In this document: in pieces, positions 41,843-51,143 of the stretch
Layout of the letters: each line of letters starts with the position of its first letter
How positions within the stretch are numbered: the first letter of the stretch is position 1
Source of the DNA: Flagellimonas aequoris
Lineage (GTDB): Bacteria > Bacteroidota > Bacteroidia > Flavobacteriales > Flavobacteriaceae
Length of the DNA stretch: 64,000 nt
Direction: 5' to 3'
Assembly: GCF_003584165.1 (NCBI RefSeq)
Contig: NZ_QXFJ01000027.1
Location: 180,879-244,878 of the forward strand
The notes under the pieces: model-generated
Told to the model about the DNA's origin: nothing
Database searches by the model: none
Seen by the model: only the letters and a program-made list of their open reading frames with translations
Made by a program: the position numbers and the translations under genes

Positions 41843-43702
41843 ATGAAAAATATCATTTCGTTATTCATTCTGATGACTTTTGCCTTCGGCATTGGCCAAG
41901 TGCAACGTGTGGAACCTCCTTATTGGTGGACCGGCATGAAGAACACCGAACTCCAATTGTTGGTACATGGAAACCAAATCAGTGAACTCCAACCTGAATT
42001 CTTGCCCAATATCCCCATCAAAAAAATTGAGAAAACGGAGAACCCAAACTACCTGTTCATTACGGTGGATACCAAGAGCGTACAACCGGGTACCATCAAA
42101 ATAAAATTTAAAAAAGGACGACGAACCATTTCTTCGGTAGACTACCGATTCTTGGAGCGAAGGGAAGGCTCGGCCAACCGAAAAGGTTTTGACTCCTCGG
42201 ATGTAATCTATCTTTTGATGCCCGACCGATTTGCCAATGGTGACACGTCAAATGACAGTCATCCCAAAACCATTGAAATGGCCGATCGGAGCCAACAAGG
42301 CGGTAGGCACGGAGGAGACATACAAGGAATTATTGACCATCTGGATTACATTGATGAGCTTGGAGCCACAACCTTATGGAGCACTCCTTTGACCCTCGAC
42401 AATGAAAAGACCTATTCCTATCACGGATATGCCTGTAGTGACCTCTACCAAATGGACCCCCGTTATGGCAGCAATGAGGATTTTGCTCGGTTGACCGAGG
42501 CATTGCACCAACGGGGCATGAAACACATTATGGACTACGTGCCCAATCATTGGGGCCTTAGCAATTGGTTGATACAGGACTTACCTGCCCAAGATTGGTT
42601 GCATTATTGGGAAGGCGGTGAAAACGGTTTTAAGAGGAGTAATTACATCCAAACCACCCAACTGGATCCCAATGCCTCGAAATATGATGCCAAAGGATGT
42701 ATGGATGGATGGTTCGACTACACCATGCCCGATATGAACGAAAGCAATCCCATGGTCATCAATTATTTGGTGCAAAATACCATTTGGTGGATCGAAAGTG
42801 CCAATTTGGACGGCATGCGGGTAGACACCTATCCCTACAACGACAAAGTAGGGATTACCGAATGGGTGACCCGGGTAATGGAGGAGTATCCCAATCTGAA
42901 CATTGTGGGCGAGGTTTTTATGCACGAAACGGCCCATATCGCGTTTTGGCAAAAAGACAGTAAGATCGGTGCCATCCAAGGGTTCAATTCCAACTTACCT
43001 TCGGTGATGGATTTTCCCCTTCACGATATTTTTCCCCAAGTCTTTAACCAATCGGAACAAAACTGGGGAGATGGCCTCTTCAAGGTTTATGATCACTTGA
43101 CACAGGATTTTCTCTATCCCAACATCAACAACCTATTGATCATGATGGGCAACCATGATGTGAACAGAATCAACCAGGCATTTGATGGGGATGTGAACAA
43201 ATACAAGTTAGCGATTACTTTGTTAGCCACTTTAAGGGGCATTCCCCAAATCTATTATGGAGACGAAATTGGGATGCTAGGTGAAAAAAGTAAGGGCGAT
43301 GGGGATATCCGAAGAGATTTTCCTGGCGGATGGCCTAGCGACCCACAAAATGCATTCTTGGAATCCGGAAGAACCGATGGGCAAAAGGCGTATTTCGATT
43401 ATACCAAAAAACTATTGAACTGGCGAAAAACCAAATCGGTGATCCACAAAGGAAAGACCTTGCACTTTTCCCCAATGGACAATGTGTATGTCTACTTTAG
43501 GTATTTTCCCGAAAATCCGAACGATGCGGTCATGGTGGTATTGAACAATTCCCTAAAAGACCAGCAAATCGACCTGGCAAGGTTCACCGAAGGCATCCAA
43601 AATCATCAAAGCGGTACGAACGTGATTACAGGTCAGGACATCGGATTGGACAAGTCATTGGAAATCAAGTCGAAATCTAGCTTAGTCCTTGATTTAAATT
43701 AA
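41843..43702 (+). CDS. Exported GH13 glycoside hydrolase (cyclomaltodextrinase/neopullulanase-like)
   Basis: A 619 aa exported enzyme with signal peptide MKNIISLFILMTFAFGIGQ, an N-terminal Ig-like cyclomaltodextrinase domain (about 25-115), and the GH13 barrel. The catalytic residues are the nucleophile Asp in GMRVDTYPYN, the acid/base Glu in IVGEVF and the transition-state Asp in MGNHDVNR. It should cleave alpha-1,4-glucans or cyclodextrins in the periplasm, feeding the transporter at 40400. No SusC/SusD pair is present. Confidence 0.92.
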   Translation: MKNIISLFILMTFAFGIGQVQRVEPPYWWTGMKNTELQLLVHGNQISELQPEFLPNIPIKKIEKTENPNYLFITVDTKSVQPGTIKIKFKKGRRTISSVDYRFLERREGSANRKGFDSSDVIYLLMPDRFANGDTSNDSHPKTIEMADRSQQGGRHGGDIQGIIDHLDYIDELGATTLWSTPLTLDNEKTYSYHGYACSDLYQMDPRYGSNEDFARLTEALHQRGMKHIMDYVPNHWGLSNWLIQDLPAQDWLHYWEGGENGFKRSNYIQTTQLDPNASKYDAKGCMDGWFDYTMPDMNESNPMVINYLVQNTIWWIESANLDGMRVDTYPYNDKVGITEWVTRVMEEYPNLNIVGEVFMHETAHIAFWQKDSKIGAIQGFNSNLPSVMDFPLHDIFPQVFNQSEQNWGDGLFKVYDHLTQDFLYPNINNLLIMMGNHDVNRINQAFDGDVNKYKLAITLLATLRGIPQIYYGDEIGMLGEKSKGDGDIRRDFPGGWPSDPQNAFLESGRTDGQKAYFDYTKKLLNWRKTKSVIHKGKTLHFSPMDNVYVYFRYFPENPNDAVMVVLNNSLKDQQIDLARFTEGIQNHQSGTNVITGQDIGLDKSLEIKSKSSLVLDLN

Positions 43703-43828
43703 TGCAATCCCGTTTCTTTTAGGTGTTTCCTTAAAAAATAACACGGTGATTTTATCTAAAAAGCAAGGGAACAGGACCATCTTTTAGAGGTTTCGCTGTA
43801 ATTTCACCCTAACTATAAAAAATATATC

Positions 43829-44533
43829 ATGAAACGAGCACTACTTTGCATCCTACTATTTCAACTTGTAGCATGCACCGAACTCCAACAGGTTGTGAAT
43901 CAATTACCCCAGGGAACAACAGGAATTGGCAACGCAGAAATTGCCCAAGGATTACGTGAAGCCTTGAACATGGGTATTGAAAAACAGGTGAATATACTGG
44001 CCCTTGAAAACGGTTTTTTCAAAAATGAGCTGGTGAAGATCCTGTTGCCGGAAGAACTTCAAAAGGTTGATAAAACCTTGAGGGACATTGGATTGTCCAG
44101 CCTGGCTGACGAAGGTCTAAAAATCATCAATAGGGCAGCCGAAGATGCCGTAGGTGAGGCCACCCCCATATTTGTGGAAGCAGTGAAGGGCATCACCTTT
44201 AACGATGCCAAACAAATTTTGTTGGGCAATGACAACGCCGCCACGCAGTACCTGCAACAGGCCACCAAGACCCAGTTGTACAATAAATTCAACCCAATCA
44301 TCAAGAATTCGTTCCAAAAAGTAGGTGCGGACAAAATTTGGAGCAATATCATCACCAAATACAACAACCTGCCCCTCACCAACGACGTGAACCCCGATTT
44401 AACCGATTATACCACCAACGAAGCCTTGGCCGGAGTGTATACCATGATCGCCGTGGAAGAGAAGGAAATTAGGACAAAGGTTTCGTCCAGGACAACAGAT
44501 TTGTTAAAAAAGGTGTTTGCTTTGCAAGATTAA
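43829..44533 (+). CDS. DUF4197 lipoprotein
   Basis: A 234 aa exported protein, MKRALLCILLFQLVAC with the acylated Cys at 16. The DUF4197 pattern is evident: EIAQGLREALNMGIEKQVNIL, NGFFKNELVKILLPEEL, then FVEAVKGITFNDAKQILLGNDNAATQYLQ and NEALAGVYTMIAVEEKEIR. It is mostly helical. Function unknown. It is a single-gene unit. Confidence 0.88.
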   Translation: MKRALLCILLFQLVACTELQQVVNQLPQGTTGIGNAEIAQGLREALNMGIEKQVNILALENGFFKNELVKILLPEELQKVDKTLRDIGLSSLADEGLKIINRAAEDAVGEATPIFVEAVKGITFNDAKQILLGNDNAATQYLQQATKTQLYNKFNPIIKNSFQKVGADKIWSNIITKYNNLPLTNDVNPDLTDYTTNEALAGVYTMIAVEEKEIRTKVSSRTTDLLKKVFALQD

Positions 44534-44704
44534 TTATAATTTTTTTTGAATAACGCAATAAGTCAAAAATATCTCCGTTATAAACTCAATAAAATGAAAT
44601 AATTATAACAAAATCCTAAAGTTAAGTTAACCTTGACGTGAAGGTTTAAAGAGAATTTTGTAACAAGTTATCTGAGTTAGCATTTTTTTGAGTTAGTTAG
44701 TTTA

Positions 44705-44735
44705 AAAGCCAGTGTTCTCGCACTGGCTTTTTTTT
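44705..44735. terminator. Bidirectional terminator
   Basis: A 10 bp stem AAAGCCAGTG/CACTGGCTTT with a TTCTCG loop and a T run. It lies next to the stop of the minus-strand DUF1579-like gene and 170 nt after DUF4197. It may also end a short transcript that starts near 44667 (see findings). Confidence 0.9.
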
Positions 44736-44737
44736 GT

Positions 44738-45244
44738 TTACTTCCTTTTGTAAAGGCCATCAAAAGCTGTTGAAACCAACGTTTCCCCTTGGAGCACCTC
44801 CCATAATTGTCGCACACTCCCATCCTCAAGTTTTGTCCAAGTAATGCGGTTTCTGTACTTTTTACCATCTTCCTTGATAAATTCATCCGAGGTCAAAATC
44901 ATTTGATTTTCAACCCTGTTTCCTTTCAGTTTCAGGATAGCCCCCGCATTGTCCACCCATAATTGTTCCCACTGCCCTGTACTGGCATTGTAAAAATTCA
45001 TGCTTGTCCCTGTATATCCGGCTTGGGCACTGGTCCAATTCTCACGAATCACACAACCATCCTCCTCCCTGCTGATCACACTGCTGCCTGCAGGTTTGCC
45101 GTTATTGTAATTGGTAACCTCCCATTCCCCAATCCAAAAGTCAAAAGCCTTATGATTTTCCGAACAGCAGTTACAAGAACCATTGTTTTGGGCGTTCACA
45201 AGTATCGACAGAAATAGTATAATCGGTAGTGCTAGTTTTTTCAT
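44738..45244 (-). CDS. Exported DUF1579-like protein
   Basis: A 168 aa protein with signal peptide MKKLALPIILFLSILVNA. The mature N-terminus has three Cys (CNCC). Then comes the family hallmark FDFWIGEWEVTNYNNGKPAGSSVI, a lipocalin-like beta sandwich with GTSMNFYNASTGQWEQLWVDN. Function unknown. It ends at the bidirectional terminator at 44705. Confidence 0.78.
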   Translation of the reverse strand: MKKLALPIILFLSILVNAQNNGSCNCCSENHKAFDFWIGEWEVTNYNNGKPAGSSVISREEDGCVIRENWTSAQAGYTGTSMNFYNASTGQWEQLWVDNAGAILKLKGNRVENQMILTSDEFIKEDGKKYRNRITWTKLEDGSVRQLWEVLQGETLVSTAFDGLYKRK

Positions 45245-45414
45245 GTTTTCAATTTTCCGACATTCTACGTTATAATTAAAGGTAAGTTAATTTTATCCTA
45301 AGCCATTGTAAGAATAAGTTCCGTTTTTACCCTGATTCGTTAAATTTTAGATAAAAGACCTGATTTCTAGTCGTATACCCCACTAGATCATAATCCATGG
45401 GCAGCATTTCAACG

Positions 45415-45422
45415 TATCTTTG
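45415..45422 (+). promoter_or_regulatory. Candidate -7 element (TATCTTTG)
   Basis: Exact TAnnTTTG match 22 nt before the ATG at 45445 of the 64 aa gene. Confidence 0.55.
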
Positions 45423-45444
45423 ATATTAACAAATCTTGGAAATC

Positions 45445-45639
45445 ATGAACAATCAATATTGCAGAGTCGGAACAGTGACCCCGATCACCAGTGGAAGTGA
45501 AGCTATTTCCGTTTTGGAGGTCATGTACTCTAATTTTATCGAGAAAGCTTCGGATGTTGCCCACGTAGATACACGTTTGGGTGAATTCTTCAAGAGAAAA
45601 GCCCAAGGAATTAAAAAAGTATTGGAAAGCCTATCCTAA
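45445..45639 (+). CDS. 64 aa small soluble protein (hypothetical)
   Basis: Starts [20 protein letters not shown] and continues with a helix-rich region ending [17 protein letters not shown]. The -7 element immediately upstream supports the ATG at 45445 over a TTG nine bases earlier. No family is recognised. The last four bases overlap the convergent pyrF gene. Confidence 0.6.
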   Translation: MNNQYCRVGTVTPITSGSEAISVLEVMYSNFIEKASDVAHVDTRLGEFFKRKAQGIKKVLESLS

Positions 45640-46463
45640 GATTGGATATAAATTTCAAGCTCGTGTTCCATTTCCTTTTGGATTTCTTCAGCCTTAGCAG
45701 CAGCTATTTCCGCAAAATCGCTTTCCTTGGAGGCGTACAATATGCCGCGCGAAGAATTGACCAACAATCCAATGTTTTTGGTCATGCCGTATTGGCACAC
45801 GTCCTGCAAACTGCCCCCTTGCGCGCCTACTCCAGGCACCAATAAGAAACTTTCGGGTACAATTTCCCTGATTTCCTGCAAATAAGTGGCCTTGGTTGCC
45901 CCTACCACATACATCAACCGTTCTGAACCCTTATAGGTTTTAGAAGTTTTCAAAACCTGCTTGTACAGTTCTTCCCCTTCCAATTTTTTGGTTTGAAAGT
46001 CAAAGGCGCCTTCATTCGATGTCAATGCCAATAAAATGGTATGCCTATCCTCAAATTCCAAAAAAGGTTCCACCGAATCCTTGCCCATATAAGGCGCAAT
46101 GGTAATGGAATCAAAATCCATGGTTTCAAAAAAGGCCTTGGCATATCGTGTGGAAGTGTTCCCGATATCGCCCCGCTTGGCATCTGCAATGGTGAACATT
46201 TCAGGATAATTGGCATTCAAATACGCCATGGTACGTTCCAACGATTTCCACCCCGGTAAACCATACGCCTCATAAAAAGCAATATTGGGTTTATAGGCCA
46301 CGCAGTAGGAATGGGTAGCATCTATAATCGCCTTGTTGAATTCAAAAATGGGATCCTCTTCTTTAAGGAGATGCTCTGGAATCTTTTCCAAATCCGTATC
46401 AAGGCCTACACAGAGAAAGGATTTCTTTTTACGGATCTGCGAAATGAGGTGTTCTATTTTCAT
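45636..46463 (-). CDS. pyrF: Orotidine 5'-phosphate decarboxylase (type 2)
   Basis: A 275 aa TIM-barrel enzyme. The catalytic segment reads [18 protein letters not shown], with [13 protein letters not shown] at the N-terminus, [14 protein letters not shown] near the phosphate site and [10 protein letters not shown] at the end. This is the long type 2 PyrF form. It makes UMP from OMP. It follows prfA with a 51 nt gap in a minus-strand run that begins at purM. The end overlaps the convergent 64 aa gene by 4 nt. Confidence 0.95.
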   Translation of the reverse strand: MKIEHLISQIRKKKSFLCVGLDTDLEKIPEHLLKEEDPIFEFNKAIIDATHSYCVAYKPNIAFYEAYGLPGWKSLERTMAYLNANYPEMFTIADAKRGDIGNTSTRYAKAFFETMDFDSITIAPYMGKDSVEPFLEFEDRHTILLALTSNEGAFDFQTKKLEGEELYKQVLKTSKTYKGSERLMYVVGATKATYLQEIREIVPESFLLVPGVGAQGGSLQDVCQYGMTKNIGLLVNSSRGILYASKESDFAEIAAAKAEEIQKEMEHELEIYIQS

Positions 46464-46514
46464 TTAAAGTGGTTCTCGACTGTGCTCTAACGGACCATTG
46501 TAATCACACGAAGC

Positions 46515-47591
46515 TTAGAAAATTTCCGAAGCTTCTTTTAGTTTTTCGGTATTGTCGACCAACATGAGTTCGTCGATGATTTTCTGGATATCCCCGTTCA
46601 TGATGTTCTGCAAATCATACAGGGTCAATCCGATCCTATGGTCGGTTACCCTTCCCTGGGGATAGTTATAGGTGCGGATCTTGGCCGAACGGTCACCACT
46701 GCTCACCTGAGAATTTCGCTTTGCGGCATCCTCAGCCTGTTTTTTGGCCAACTCCATATCGTACAATCTGGCCCGTAATACCCTAAAGGCCTTATCCTTG
46801 TTCTTGTGTTGCGATTTTTCGTCTTGACACTGCGCCACAATCCCCGTGGGAACGTGGGTCAACCGCACTGCGGAATAGGTGGTATTCACTGACTGGCCAC
46901 CAGGTCCCGAAGAACAGAAATAATCGATTCGTACATCCTTGGGGTCTATCTGCACGTCAAATTCCTCCGCTTCGGGAATCACCATGACGGTCGCGGCACT
47001 GGTATGCACCCTACCTTGGGTCTCCGTTTGGGGAACACGCTGTACACGGTGCACCCCGGCCTCAAATTTCAGGGTACCGTACACATCCTCTCCAGAGACT
47101 TCAAAATGGATTTCCTTATACCCGCCACTGGTTCCTTCGTTCAAGTCGATGACATTGGTTCGCCATCCCTTGGATTCACAATATTTGGTGTACATACGGA
47201 AAAGGTCCCCGGCAAAAATACTGGCCTCGTCCCCACCGGTTCCGGCACGGATCTCCATCACTACATCCTTGGCATCTTCTGGATCTTTGGGGATCAATAA
47301 AAATTTGATTTCATCCTCCAATTTGGGCAAGGCACTTTTGGCCTCGTCCATTTGCATTTTGGCCATCTCCACCATTTCCGCATCACTGCCATCGGCAATG
47401 ATTTCCTCTGCTTCCTGAATGTTGTTGGTGAGGGCTATATATTCATCACGTTTATCGGCAAGGACCTTAAGGTCCTTATATTCCTTGTTCAACTTGATGT
47501 ATCGTTGCTGATCGGCAATCACATCGGGTTGAATGATCAAATCGGAAACCTCGTCAAAACGTTGCTTTACGATATTCAGTTTGTCTAGCAT
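46515..47591 (-). CDS. prfA: Peptide chain release factor 1
   Basis: A 358 aa class I release factor starting [18 protein letters not shown]. The catalytic GGQ is in [38 protein letters not shown] and ITDH-type motif [13 protein letters not shown] are also present. It reads UAA and UAG. It lies between pyrF and the DUF3570 gene in the same direction. Confidence 0.96.
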   Translation of the reverse strand: MLDKLNIVKQRFDEVSDLIIQPDVIADQQRYIKLNKEYKDLKVLADKRDEYIALTNNIQEAEEIIADGSDAEMVEMAKMQMDEAKSALPKLEDEIKFLLIPKDPEDAKDVVMEIRAGTGGDEASIFAGDLFRMYTKYCESKGWRTNVIDLNEGTSGGYKEIHFEVSGEDVYGTLKFEAGVHRVQRVPQTETQGRVHTSAATVMVIPEAEEFDVQIDPKDVRIDYFCSSGPGGQSVNTTYSAVRLTHVPTGIVAQCQDEKSQHKNKDKAFRVLRARLYDMELAKKQAEDAAKRNSQVSSGDRSAKIRTYNYPQGRVTDHRIGLTLYDLQNIMNGDIQKIIDELMLVDNTEKLKEASEIF

Positions 47592-47658
47592 AAACCTGTC
47601 CTCCTTAAGACTGCGAATTTACGATTTTTTAGTTGGATTGTTTTCCAAGAAAATTTGA

Positions 47659-48972
47659 TCAGTTCCCTACGAAAGTGGTCCCCAAAGTAATGATGAAAGC
47701 ATTGAGGCCATCACTGCGATCGTACTGGCTAAAACGCAGGTCAATGGTCTTCAGGCCAAAATTGAGTAAGCGTGCCGAGGTAAAAATATCCCGGTATTGT
47801 ACCCCCATGCCGTATTGATGGGCACTGTAATCGGAAAGGTCATAATCCGAAGTGTAGAAGGAATAGGAAGAAAGCGCAACTTCCTTGGGATAAAAATAAT
47901 CGGCCGCTGTTTGGGTATAATAGCGATAGGTTGGGTATAACGTAAACTTATCGGTCACTTTGAACGGTACCTCCAAACTTGCGGTATGGGAGGTAATCCC
48001 CCAATCATCCCAATAAAACCGATAGTAGGACCGCAATACGATCAAATCGTTCAGATAATAGTTCAATCGACCTCCAACAGGAACCTTCAATCGGCTATCC
48101 GGCAATTGCTCTATGTTGTCCGCCAACTGAAAATCATCAATATAAAAATCCTCAAAATCAGCAAAATAAACCCTTTGGAAGGGTGTGCTCAGCAATCCGT
48201 TCTGGGACACCAAGTCCAAAAACAGGGCTCCTTGAAGTTTTTCCGTCAATATTTGGGAAAAGCTTAAAGACAAGGAATAGGAGTTTCTCGTTTCCTTATC
48301 AAACTCAGAAAAAATAGGGCTGTATGTTCCATTTCCCATGATGCGATTATCGAAAAACCCTTCACGGAGTTCAATGGGATAAACGGGATTCCATTTATCC
48401 AAAAACACCTTGCCACTCAAGGTGATTTCGGTATTCTTTTCATTGAACAGTTTGGTATAGCTGCCCCCAAAACCTATAGAAAAATAATCGTATTCGGAGG
48501 ACAGATAGGCATTGGCGCTCCAAATGGAGTTCCTGTCTTCTGAACTATGCGAATAACTTGGGTTGATATAAGCCAACAAATCTTTTCTGGATTCCCCTGA
48601 AGAAGCATCGAAGGGGGTCACATTGATTCCACCATCCAAGGGATTGATGTTACTGGATGAAGCGGAAGTATAGGCCGAAAGCCCCACATCCACGGTCAGC
48701 ACATCGTTCTCGTTCATGGGCATGCGCAACACAATGGTAGAGGTGGCATCCGTCAATTCTTCGGTACCTTCCCCGCCCGTAACAGCGGCATGTTTTCCAT
48801 CTTGGTTGTAATAGCTGAACAATACATCGACCTCACTGGTCTCCAACACTCGCTTTTGGTAAGAAGTATCATCCTGCTGGGCAAAAACCATTGGACCCAA
48901 CATCACAAAAGCAACTAAAATGATTATTCTGATAAGGCGGCTTGGTTGGATCATTGAAGGTTTGTTTTGCAT
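47659..48972 (-). CDS. DUF3570 outer-membrane beta-barrel protein
   Basis: A 437 aa exported protein with a signal peptide (LIRIIILVAFVMLGPMVFAQ). The mature part is full of aromatic beta strands and ends in a barrel-closing FIITLGTTFVGN. The motifs VDVLFSYYNQDGKHAAVTGGEGTEEL and SHSSEDRNSIWSANAYLSSEYDY mark DUF3570. It is expected in the outer membrane. The gene is 12 nt after the DUF4266 gene and closes the operon Rieske, thioredoxin, apbE, DUF4266, DUF3570. Start could also be the Met at 48954. Confidence 0.88.
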   Translation of the reverse strand: MQNKPSMIQPSRLIRIIILVAFVMLGPMVFAQQDDTSYQKRVLETSEVDVLFSYYNQDGKHAAVTGGEGTEELTDATSTIVLRMPMNENDVLTVDVGLSAYTSASSSNINPLDGGINVTPFDASSGESRKDLLAYINPSYSHSSEDRNSIWSANAYLSSEYDYFSIGFGGSYTKLFNEKNTEITLSGKVFLDKWNPVYPIELREGFFDNRIMGNGTYSPIFSEFDKETRNSYSLSLSFSQILTEKLQGALFLDLVSQNGLLSTPFQRVYFADFEDFYIDDFQLADNIEQLPDSRLKVPVGGRLNYYLNDLIVLRSYYRFYWDDWGITSHTASLEVPFKVTDKFTLYPTYRYYTQTAADYFYPKEVALSSYSFYTSDYDLSDYSAHQYGMGVQYRDIFTSARLLNFGLKTIDLRFSQYDRSDGLNAFIITLGTTFVGN

Positions 48973-48984
48973 GCTTACTTAAGG

Positions 48985-49194
48985 TTAGTTACAGCCACAA
49001 CCACCACCAGTCTTACCGCCATTGGCACCAGAGGACGCCTCCCTGTAAATGTGGAAATTGGTCTCGAAACGTTCATTGGTCCGTGCCCCCAATTGCATTT
49101 CCACATCGTTCAGATAGACCTTGTCATATTCACGAACGGCGACGCAAGAGCTTGAAAAAATCAAGAGGAGCAGTAAAAATAGAGGTTTTCGCAT
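48985..49194 (-). CDS. DUF4266 lipoprotein with Gly/Cys C-terminus
   Basis: A 69 aa lipoprotein, MRKPLFLLLLLIFSSSC with the acylated Cys at 17, followed by REYDKVYLNDVEMQLG. The C-terminus, from R51, reads REASSGANGGKTGGGCGCN, ending in a Gly-rich tail with C66 and C68. S54-S55-G-A resembles the S/T-G-A context used by ApbE for FMN attachment. It sits between apbE (9 nt) and DUF3570 (12 nt). DUF4266 is nearly always found with DUF3570. Its role is not established. Confidence 0.85.
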   Translation of the reverse strand: MRKPLFLLLLLIFSSSCVAVREYDKVYLNDVEMQLGARTNERFETNFHIYREASSGANGGKTGGGCGCN

Positions 49195-49203
49195 GTGGTA
49201 AAT

Positions 49204-50202
49204 TTACGGATTCACATCGAACATGATACCAGAACTCTTATGGATTTTGTTATCTGAGTCCACCACAACGGCCTCTACTCCATCAATTTGGTTGATCATG
49301 TGCAGACCAACATCCTTTCCCATGATGAAAACGGCAGTAGCTAACGCATCACAAAGTTCCGCCTGTTTGGCAAAAATGGAAACACTGCTGATTCCCGTAG
49401 TGGGATAACCGGTTCTGGGATCGATGATATGGGAATATTTTTTACCGTTCAAGGTCACGAACTTTTCATAGTTGCCCGAGGTTGCCACGGATGATTCTAT
49501 AATCGGCAACCAACTGAACACTTTATCCTTGCTCAAGGGATTGGCAATGCCCACCAGCCATTTTTCACCGGTAACCTTGGTTCCCCATGTGGTCAAATCC
49601 CCGGAAGCGTTGATAATGCCACCCTTCACATCCTTGGAAACCAAAAGTTCCTTGGCACGGTCTGCCGCATATCCTTTTCCAATGGCACCAAAGCCAATCC
49701 GCATGCCGGGTTCGGGCAAAAACACCGTTTCCTTTTCAGGGTCGAGAACAATTTTTTGATATCCGATCTTGGTAATGGACTTTTGGACATCCTCTTTGGA
49801 TGGAAGGCTTGTCATGGTCCCATCAAACTTCCAAATGTTGTCCATGGAAGCATAAGTGATATCGAAAGCGCCGTCGGTAATATCCGAAATCTTTATAGCG
49901 CGTTCTATCAATCCAAAAAGCTCAGGACTTACCTTGACGGGTTTTATGCCTGCATTTTGATTGATCAGGGATGTTTCCGAATCCTTGTCCCATGAAGAAA
50001 TGATTTTTTCAATACGTTCAATTTCCGAAACGGCCAGATCAATATTGATATACCCTATTTCCTCGTTGGGGGCCACCACGGTAATCTCGAATCGGGTGCC
50101 CATCAACTTTAAGACCTTCCTTACGGTTACATCCTTTTGCAGCATCTGCCCTTGGGACAGCATACAGAAGAGGCTGAACAAAAGAGCAAATCGCTTTTTC
50201 AT
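49204..50202 (-). CDS. apbE: FAD:protein FMN transferase ApbE, exported
   Basis: A 332 aa exported protein (signal MKKRFALLFSLFCMLSQGQ). ApbE motifs are all present: LMGTRFEITV, FGAIGKGYAADRAKELL, INASGDLTTWG, SHIIDPRTGYPTTG and the metal-site CDALATAVFIMG. It splits FAD and attaches FMN to Ser or Thr of exported proteins. No classical FMN_bind acceptor is encoded nearby. The gene overlaps the thioredoxin-like gene by 4 nt. Confidence 0.94.
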   Translation of the reverse strand: MKKRFALLFSLFCMLSQGQMLQKDVTVRKVLKLMGTRFEITVVAPNEEIGYINIDLAVSEIERIEKIISSWDKDSETSLINQNAGIKPVKVSPELFGLIERAIKISDITDGAFDITYASMDNIWKFDGTMTSLPSKEDVQKSITKIGYQKIVLDPEKETVFLPEPGMRIGFGAIGKGYAADRAKELLVSKDVKGGIINASGDLTTWGTKVTGEKWLVGIANPLSKDKVFSWLPIIESSVATSGNYEKFVTLNGKKYSHIIDPRTGYPTTGISSVSIFAKQAELCDALATAVFIMGKDVGLHMINQIDGVEAVVVDSDNKIHKSSGIMFDVNP

Positions 50203-50636
50203 TTTATGAACTTATTGAGGGTCGCAATATATTTTTCAGGGGTGGAACGGGCCACAAAACCTGTTTCTCCCAATACTTTTTCATTTTTATCCAAAACCAC
50301 CACTAAGGGAAAATAACCCTTCGGGTTATACTTCTCTATCAAGCTTTTATTAGCATTCAACAAAGGTTCTGGAAGCTGGTTCTGTTTCTTTCTTGGAAAG
50401 TCGGCATTGTATAGCACATAATGTTCCAAAGCATATGCTTTAAACTCATCACTATCGAAAATATGCTTCTTCAAACGGATACAGGGAGCGCACCAATCCG
50501 ATCCGGAGAACACCAAAACAATGGGTTTATTCTCTTCGGTTGCTTTAGAAACGGCATCTGAAAAACTTGTTTGCCATTCCTGGGCGTGAAGTGCAGATGC
50601 AAAAACAAGTGAAAGTAGGATCAATATCTTTTTCAT
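50199..50636 (-). CDS. Exported thioredoxin-family protein
   Basis: A 145 aa periplasmic thioredoxin-like protein with signal MKKILILLSLVFASALHAQ, which fixes the start at 50636. The redox motif is SGSDWCAPCIRLKK (CAPC) in the thioredoxin_7/DsbD-gamma-like context, with PKGYFPLVVVLDKNEKV. It should reduce or oxidise partner proteins, possibly the Cys-rich DUF4266 tail. It overlaps apbE by 4 nt and follows the Rieske gene by 19 nt. Confidence 0.9.
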   Translation of the reverse strand: MKKILILLSLVFASALHAQEWQTSFSDAVSKATEENKPIVLVFSGSDWCAPCIRLKKHIFDSDEFKAYALEHYVLYNADFPRKKQNQLPEPLLNANKSLIEKYNPKGYFPLVVVLDKNEKVLGETGFVARSTPEKYIATLNKFIK

Positions 50637-50655
50637 GGATTTGGGACTAAAAGGT

Positions 50656-51096
50656 TTACTCATAAATCCGAAGTATGGAACCGTTCAACTCTGTGTTGTA
50701 CACTTTTATGGCCTTGGCGGGTGCGCTGTCCACTTGGTTCAAAGGTGTACCATCTTGATCAAATCGGGAACCATGCACATCACAATAAAATATACCGCCG
50801 CTTTGGTCCACAAACCGAACCTGATCATAGGATTCATGGCTGCAGACTTGGCTTGCGGCAATGAACTCACCTTCCAGGTTTTTGGCAATAACCACTAAAT
50901 TTTTCAGGATAAAACCTCCATTATTGGCAAGGTTGGCTGCCTCGGCGGAATCAAGGTCTACCGTAAAGTCAATACCCGTAGGTTCTTCCACAATATTTCC
51001 GTTGACTTCGTCCTTGGAGCATCCTTGCAGACAGGGAAACGTTAGGGCGAATGCAGCACCAGCGCCTAAACTTCTTAAAAATTCCTTTCTTTCCAT
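50656..51096 (-). CDS. Rieske [2Fe-2S] lipoprotein
   Basis: A 146 aa protein starting MERKEFLRSLGAGAAFALTF with a probable lipobox CLQGC. The Rieske ligands are visible: CSH (ASQVCSHESYD) and C-x-x-H (IFYCDVHGSRFD). The spacing fits a Rieske cluster. It would carry one electron in the periplasm. It is the first gene of the redox operon that continues with thioredoxin, apbE, DUF4266 and DUF3570, 47 nt after the purM stop. Confidence 0.88.
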   Translation of the reverse strand: MERKEFLRSLGAGAAFALTFPCLQGCSKDEVNGNIVEEPTGIDFTVDLDSAEAANLANNGGFILKNLVVIAKNLEGEFIAASQVCSHESYDQVRFVDQSGGIFYCDVHGSRFDQDGTPLNQVDSAPAKAIKVYNTELNGSILRIYE

Positions 51097-51143
51097 AGCG
51101 TGAGGTTTATAATATAAAACGCTATTTAAGGAAGATTCGTATG

